Of a DNA stretch of 64,000 nucleotides, positions 61,701 through 64,000 are shown piece after piece. Under the pieces are notes generated by a model that had not been told where the DNA came from, did no database searches, and saw only the letters and a list, made by a program, of their open reading frames with translations. Position 1 is the stretch's first letter. Each line of letters opens with the position of its first letter. Origin of the DNA: Kryptolebias marmoratus (Eukaryota; Chordata; Actinopteri; Cyprinodontiformes; Rivulidae); assembly GCF_001649575.2 (NCBI RefSeq), contig NC_051435.1, positions 10,681,940-10,745,939 of the forward strand, in the 5' to 3' direction. Made by a program: the position numbers and the translations under genes.

Positions 61701-63992
61701 CTTCTTTGCCTCCTTGGCTGCCTGAGCGAGGGCTTGTTTCTCTAGTTTTCTCATCAACTTTATCTGAGCCGCCTGTCGAGCTATTTCTGCAGAATGATGA
61801 AATATAAAATGAGGTCTAAAATACGAACTGGTAAGTTAGAAACCTGAAACAAGTGACTTTAAACGACCTCAGAGGATTTATTGTTACCTTCATATTCTTG
61901 TGAAAGTGTACTTTTGTAGTACTCGTTGCAAGAATATGAGCAAGGTGAGAAAAATATCTCATGGGTCACATGTTTGATGCATGTATTAAACTGCAGGTTT
62001 ATGCAGATAACTCAGTATTTGTGTACTTTAAAAAAAAAAAAAAAAAAAAATCAGGAATTCTTGAAAAAAACTCATTTTAGTTTAGTTCTGAGGTGCTGTC
62101 ACCACTAATGCAGTATTTTGGATTGGTCAAACTTGTTCATACTATTGAACAAAATCATATAACAGTTTCAGATCTTAGGCTTTATTGGTTAAGCTCCTTT
62201 GAAAATAATAAAAAAAACTAAATATATATTTTATGAATGTAGAATGCATGTAGGTGGTTCCACCTGTTTTTAGCTTTCATTAACCGAGGCATGAACATTT
62301 TATTTGCACTGACAACAAGAGCAGTACAGCAAACCAAAACGATACGGCAAACAAGCAGGTGAATATCAAGAATTATGATCATATGAAACATGTGTTCCCG
62401 TTAAACAAAGCATGTTTACTATTCAGGCTAACGGAGCATGATATTTTGTGTGTAGCTAACCACACCGATCTGTGACAACAACAAGAAACAAACATGCAAA
62501 TGTGAGGCAGCTCGTGTTACATGCCGGGTGTTTCTAGGACAGAAACTGACCTTGAGCCTTCAGTTTACGCATTAACTTTGCATCATTAACATCTTGAAGG
62601 TTATTTTCACCAACAGGATGAGGGTATCTGACTCCAGGACCTTCAGGAGTCGACTGGTGCTCAGACTTTCTGCTATGCCTGCGCCTCCCATCCATGGCTA
62701 TAATACTGGAAGTGATCTCATCCTCGGCCAGCAGGAACCACTGTAAACCCTGAGGAACAAGACGATGGAGGAGGGACTCAGTCAGACGGAAGGCTGAACA
62801 GACCTGATGAGCTTTGGCCTTCATTAAAGAGAAGTTTGGTGCAGTTTTTCTTAGAAGACAATTTAAAAACAAGAGGTGTTGTAATTGCAATACTTGGATT
62901 TCCCTTTTAACATCCTAGTAAAAGTAAAAACATGAACTGATGTAAAGAACTGATGTAAAGTATTTGTACCAATATTCAGTAAATCTGACAGATAACACCA
63001 CAACATGCAACAAAACCAACACTTACCTCTGGTCCTTCTCGGACTTCATAGAAGTTACCGACTTTAATTTTTGTGCTAAAGCTGAAGTTTTCCCGTGAAA
63101 TTTCAGTTATTCCATTTCTGATTAAGTACTGTGGAGAAAAAAAAAAAAAAGCACAATAATCACCAAACAGCACTTAATATAACTGGTTCACCTGTTTGAA
63201 CGGTTGATGTAATCATTTAACGTTTTCAGGCTGAAGTAAAGTTGTTGATTTACCTTCATTATATCAGGAAACTGACGCAGCCTCCTCCCACATGGAGCAA
63301 AGTAAGCCACCTCCCCTTGGAGACGACCTGCAACAGTCCTGATCCGGGTCTCCCTCTGCCACCTGAACAAGTCCAGTAAAAAACAGCTAAATTAAAATGA
63401 AAATTTCTGATGCAAATACTTAGGTGTCTCCAGTGAGCATCCTCCTCCTAAACCCTCAGTTTCCAAGCTTTTTAAAGAACAGAAACATGCAGGCTGCGAT
63501 TGCAGACAAACAAACTGGCCTTGGTTTCCTGTAAACTGTTTGATATGAAACGTCCCTGAAAGATGAAGGACTGCTCATTCATGACAGAAGAGTTTATGGA
63601 CAAGACATTAAGAATATTGCTCATCTGTGTTCAAACTTGTAACTCTTTGTGTGTTGGGCTTTGTGGTCTACTTCTACACCTCATCGGATAATGAAAGCAT
63701 TCCAATTATTATATGAAGTGCCAACAGTAATATGAACCGCTTTCAAATATAATTTTTATACCTTGTAAAAACAGCAGCAACAAAAACTATTTGGAAGCTG
63801 GACAAATAAAATAATGGTTTGAGGCAAAGCTGTGACCTCTGATTTTACATTAATGTTGACCAATTCGACATCAGCAAAACAGGGAATATGACAGTAAAAA
63901 CTATTAGGACAGAATAAGTGCAGGCACATTTTCTTACCCAAACTTAAGAGGAAGTTGCAGAGCTCTCTCATCAGTAACACTCCTCTTTCTCC
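49647..63992 (-). CDS. baz2b: baz2b, C-terminal 28 coding exons (gene continues beyond window end)
   Basis: BAZ2B, nuclear bromodomain protein and ISWI-associated chromatin reader. Minus-strand exons: 63992-63938, 63362-63254, 63128-63027, 62749-62551, 61786-61694, 61613-61552, 61302-61237, 60613-60548, 60175-60131, 59950-59924, 59305-59240, 56883-56743, 56600-56346, 55692-55469, 54930-54856, 54751-54508, 54418-54377, 54281-54143, 54077-53431, 52811-52529, 52383-52228, 52078-51924, 51818-51577, 51425-51290, 50863-50717, 50580-50315, 50032-49889, 49794-49647. In-phase total 1443 residues plus stop. Domain order: MBD/TAM (about 15-90), charged coiled coil (155-340), DDT (350-428), WHIM-type segments (485-550, 985-1030), acidic stretches, PHD (1210-1258) and bromodomain (1345-1440). 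Known: the PHD reads the unmodified H3 tail and the bromodomain reads acetyl-lysine. BAZ2A is the alternative, but overall sequence and the WDSUB1 neighbourhood favour BAZ2B. Confidence 0.95.
49889..50032 (-). CDS. baz2b: baz2b exon aa, bromodomain part 1
   Basis: VLLAELEAHQDAWPFLTPVN then VPGYKKVIKKPMDFSTIREK and LINN. It contains the WPF shelf and the PMDF/ZA-loop of the acetyl-lysine pocket. Confidence 0.96.
50315..50580 (-). CDS. baz2b: baz2b exon z, PHD-bromodomain linker
   Basis: ENGQLPHSRKQQSRTAVGGR, KRGTKELKKRRDVSSDAKHD and SPAKRARTSKDSSSELAVC: basic, low complexity, likely containing nuclear localisation signals. Ends two bases into an Arg codon. Confidence 0.93.
50717..50863 (-). 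CDS. baz2b: baz2b exon y, PHD finger
   Basis: HCQLCQKGDDEELLLLCNGC then DKGCHTYCHNPKITTVLEGD and WFCSFCVAK. The C4HC3 zinc ligands are all present (CQLC, CNGC, H..C, C..C). 49 codons, phase 0. Confidence 0.96.
51290..51425 (-). CDS. baz2b: baz2b exon x, with tandem NAGNAG acceptor
   Basis: SKQEVTPGIKLWRKALSQVC then LCIQQLQKTITWTRAIMKV. The acceptor reads CAGCAG, so splicing can start at 51425 or 51422, both in frame and differing by one residue. Donor GTG|GTTAGT. Confidence 0.93.
51577..51818 (-). CDS. baz2b: baz2b exon w
   Basis: GWMPHEPQSNSEHLVYYEHK then NNPLDIAVTRFAELEKNIER and RYLEKCETAASP. The NPLDIAVTRLA-LE-NIERR block is typical. Ends two bases into a Gly codon before GTAATG. Confidence 0.94.
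51924..52078 (-). CDS. baz2b: baz2b exon v
   Basis: ELDTAEPEMCELRKKRVESW then CVEEQAMEVDINLLRQVETL and EKKVISANLQVK, the SVEEQAME helical segment. Phase 2 + 153. Confidence 0.94.
52228..52383 (-). CDS. baz2b: baz2b exon u, WHIM-type domain
   Basis: EMLRGWWRVSDMEKLQSLLK then TLHCRGIRERVLQKQIQKHI: the GWWR-I-D--L--LL--L--RGIRE motif. Acceptor TGTTAG, donor G|GTTTGT (weak). Confidence 0.93.
52529..52811 (-). CDS. baz2b: baz2b exon t, disordered region
   Basis: QVKSGIHQSRQTLFSAATSS, then Ser/Pro/Leu-rich sequence ending PQPIPE, which matches the PIPEE-GWWR lead-in of the next domain. Ends with one base of a codon. Confidence 0.9.
52909..53277. mobile_element. foldback element with ~115-bp inverted arms in baz2b intron
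   Basis: Left arm (about 52909-53030) and right arm (about 53160-53277) are near reverse complements: left CTGGAAAGCCTATTTATTTC and AAATGGTGCCGCATTTGTTA; right AACAAATATGGCACCATTTA and GGAAAATAAACAGGCTTTCC. The ~130-bp centre has no ORF. Probably a nonautonomous DNA transposon; family not identified. Confidence 0.75.
53431..54077 (-). CDS. baz2b: baz2b exon s, disordered region
   Basis: HEEVEKEEGREMAPQG, FPEKLGFLSNLSDLLEVAKL, ILAEKHSEWFSLLPRSPCDE and a Ser-rich run. The islands SKLLEVAKL-like and WFSLLPR-PCD are shared with mammalian BAZ2B; the rest diverges. Confidence 0.93.
54143..54281 (-). CDS. baz2b: baz2b exon r
   Basis: ELFDSSHSLRSTVIGEDRYK then RRYWVLPQCGGIFVEGRQN: the conserved DRY-RRYW-LP-GGIFVEG block. 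The donor AATG|GTGATT is weak; phase fits the next exon. Confidence 0.92.
54377..54418 (-). CDS. baz2b: baz2b exon q (42 nt)
   Basis: DEGVHSDSVEELEK, 14 codons. Two GTAAGG donors occur close together (54376 and about 54366); the first gives the in-phase product. Confidence 0.88.
54508..54751 (-). CDS. baz2b: baz2b exon p, acidic stretch
   Basis: LRDNHARSVDKRDNG, then an acidic run with SEEEEEYENDDSEDQGQDND and YDEEEEEPGGKKRKKPEICE. Low-complexity nuclear linker. Confidence 0.92.
54856..54930 (-). CDS. baz2b: baz2b exon o
   Basis: SEIDEKIDYMTSLRKDKWIV then EGKLR; phase 1 + 72 + 2, donor GCGCAA|GTGAGT. Confidence 0.93.
55469..55692 (-). CDS. baz2b: baz2b exon n
   Basis: NVKINRDNVSEILQIYMESH then SLKTKAFQAHSPSQKAAMLA and FLVNELCCSKAVI, the WHIM1-like helical segment following DDT. 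Ends two bases into a codon before GTAAGA. Confidence 0.95.
55693..56345 (-). other. baz2b intron between exons m and n
   Basis: 0.65-kb intron, nothing recognised in it. Confidence 0.6.
56346..56600 (-). CDS. baz2b: baz2b exon m, DDT domain
   Basis: PLPELSCMPGLVLPGNTISD, CLMVLQFLHNFGKVLRLDFN and DMLVSMLSAAVCDPGVPAGR. The DDT domain, a three-helix DNA/ISWI-interaction module, is essentially whole in this exon. 85 codons. Confidence 0.95.
56743..56883 (-). CDS. baz2b: baz2b exon l, coiled coil end
   Basis: EKERLKQEKKDKIRLNKEKK then RRMELEKAKELRKPKEDLCL and ANHK. 47 codons, phase 0 both ends; directly follows exon k in the protein despite a 2.4-kb intron. Confidence 0.94.
57050..57600 (+). 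repeat. two tandem dispersed-repeat pieces (copies 10a, 10b)
   Basis: 57050-57270 and 57285-57600 both contain the core AGTTGTAGCCATTTTTGTGT / AGCAGCCATTTTGAATTGTG and TTTCATTAAAATCAGTCCAG / TTTCATTAAAACCCGTCCAA blocks, in the same orientation. Confidence 0.75.
57710..58003 (-). CDS. uncharacterised 97-codon ORF in a baz2b intron (alternative first exon or element-derived)
   Basis: Starts MPRAKSKSRSTRAAEAKLAM and continues with a basic, probably helical stretch (KRRLEDKKRKQRKRLQQAQE EAELRR). It sits in a locally GC- and CpG-rich patch unlike its AT-rich surroundings. A GAG|GTACTC donor at 57770/57769 is in phase 0 with the following baz2b exon (56883-56743), so it could act as an alternative first exon encoding a shorter BAZ2B starting in the coiled coil. 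Alternatives: a fragment of a transposon-encoded protein (basic N-termini like this occur in Helitron-type proteins) or a chance frame. I do not recognise a domain. Confidence 0.35.
   Translation of the reverse strand: MPRAKSKSRSTRAAEAKLAMRSLRREESPNAANKRRLEDKKRKQRKRLQQAQEEAELRRLFSMTSPNPSVPGCAFILEVLAVISKVNFRGLRMFLQC
58866..59047. mobile_element. hAT-like foldback MITE
   Basis: GCTGTCCTAGAAGTTTTAGG, TCCAACAGACCTAATTCAAA and AGGAGAGCGGCCCTCGAGGA then CGGAGTTTGACACGTGTG; about 75 percent like the copy at 43565-43770 by eye. Confidence 0.7.
59240..59305 (-). CDS. baz2b: baz2b exon k, coiled coil
   Basis: EKERRRQHMLLMKAVEAQKK AE, 22 codons; acceptor CTGGCAG, donor GAG|GTGAAG. Confidence 0.93.
59924..59950 (-). 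CDS. baz2b: baz2b exon j, 27-nt microexon
   Basis: Nine codons, ELERHRLEM, with acceptor TACAAAG and donor ATG|GTATGA. It keeps phase, so inclusion may be regulated; the helical register of the coiled coil is preserved either way. Confidence 0.85.
60131..60175 (-). CDS. baz2b: baz2b exon i, coiled coil (45 nt)
   Basis: EKEIRRLQAAMLKQQ, 15 codons, acceptor TTTACAG, donor CAG|GTACGA. Confidence 0.92.
60548..60613 (-). CDS. baz2b: baz2b exon h, coiled coil
   Basis: ERRKKKEAAVNAKILEAEKR TK, 22 codons, acceptor ACATAG, donor AAG|GTGAGA. Confidence 0.92.
61237..61302 (-). CDS. baz2b: baz2b exon g, coiled coil
   Basis: EKIRRIQHIRMEKELRAQQV LE, 22 codons. The donor is GAG|GTCCGT, a weak match to consensus, but the next exon joins in phase. 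Confidence 0.9.
61552..61613 (-). CDS. baz2b: baz2b exon f, coiled coil
   Basis: AILAAEERRKKREEMKVFKQ Q; acceptor TTTTGCAG, donor CAACAA|GTAAGT, phase 2 + 60. Confidence 0.92.
61694..61786 (-). CDS. baz2b: baz2b exon e, coiled coil
   Basis: EIARQAAQIKLMRKLEKQAL then AQAAKEAKKQQ, highly charged helix. Acceptor TCTGCAG, donor CAAG|GTAAAC. Confidence 0.93.
61787..62550 (-). other. baz2b intron between exons d and e
   Basis: 0.76-kb AT-rich intron with an A20-like run near 62031-62050; nothing else recognised. Confidence 0.6.
62551..62749 (-). CDS. baz2b: baz2b exon d, post-MBD linker
   Basis: GLQWFLLAEDEITSSIIAMD then GRRRHSRKSEHQSTPEGPG and VNDAKLMRKLKAQ. In mammalian BAZ2B this segment carries GRP-type AT-hooks; none is visible here. 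Ends with one base of a codon. Confidence 0.92.
63027..63128 (-). CDS. baz2b: baz2b exon c, MBD/TAM part 2
   Basis: YLIRNGITEISRENFSFSTK then IKVGNFYEVREGPE, the second half of the TAM domain. 34 codons, phase 0 both ends. Confidence 0.95.
63254..63362 (-). CDS. baz2b: baz2b exon b, MBD/TAM part 1
   Basis: WQRETRIRTVAGRLQGEVAY then APCGRRLRQFPDIMK: the signature first half of the methyl-CpG-binding-like TAM domain. Phase 1 + 108. Confidence 0.95.
63938..63992 (-). CDS. baz2b: baz2b exon a (first coding exon seen from the window end)
   Basis: Encodes RKRSVTDERALQLPLKF, immediately before the MBD/TAM domain. Acceptor TTTTTCAG lies at the very edge of the window; donor TTTGG|GTAAGA, phase 2 + 51 + 2. 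Confidence 0.85.
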
Positions 63993-64000
63993 CTGAAAAA

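Overview
The window is a piece of a vertebrate nuclear genome, almost certainly a teleost fish, probably a percomorph. This rests on spliced genes with compact introns, three proteins close to their mammalian orthologs, fish-type LINE 3' tails, hAT-like MITEs and many TA/TG microsatellites. No species can be assigned from sequence alone.

Three protein-coding genes account for essentially all coding sequence. (1) tanc1, plus strand, 5473-29839 with a 3' UTR to about 31.04 kb: the 19 C-terminal coding exons of a synaptic scaffold protein (P-loop NTPase core, ankyrin repeats, TPRs, coiled coil, low-complexity tail, PDZ ligand). Its 5' exons lie before the window. (2) wdsub1, minus strand, 48098 to 32250: a complete 11-exon gene for a 478-residue WD40-SAM-U-box protein, starting in a CpG-rich first exon. 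(3) baz2b, minus strand, 63992 to 49647: the 28 C-terminal coding exons (1443 residues) of a bromodomain/PHD chromatin reader, from just before the MBD/TAM domain to the stop codon. Every reconstructed exon joins its neighbour in phase without a stop. The order TANC1 (+) / WDSUB1 (-) / BAZ2B (-) is that of human chromosome 2q24.2, which supports calling TANC1 rather than its paralog TANC2.

The noncoding part is introns, two short intergenic gaps and decayed mobile DNA: a broken LINE reverse-transcriptase fragment (1890-2584), hAT-like MITEs, a foldback element with long inverted arms inside baz2b (52909-53277), and about a dozen full or partial copies, in both orientations, of an unnamed dispersed repeat of roughly 400 bp, concentrated in wdsub1 introns.

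No unknown multi-gene system was found. The most interesting items are: a cryptic, perfectly in-phase 30-nt microexon candidate in tanc1 with a long polypyrimidine tract; a GC-rich ORF inside a baz2b intron that could be an in-phase alternative first exon or a transposon-derived ORF; apparent loss of the AT-hook motifs from baz2b; a NAGNAG acceptor next to the PHD finger; and repeats that lie directly against tanc1 splice acceptors. The three genes do not form a pathway: one acts at synapses, one is a putative ubiquitin ligase, one reads chromatin. Their proximity reflects conserved synteny.
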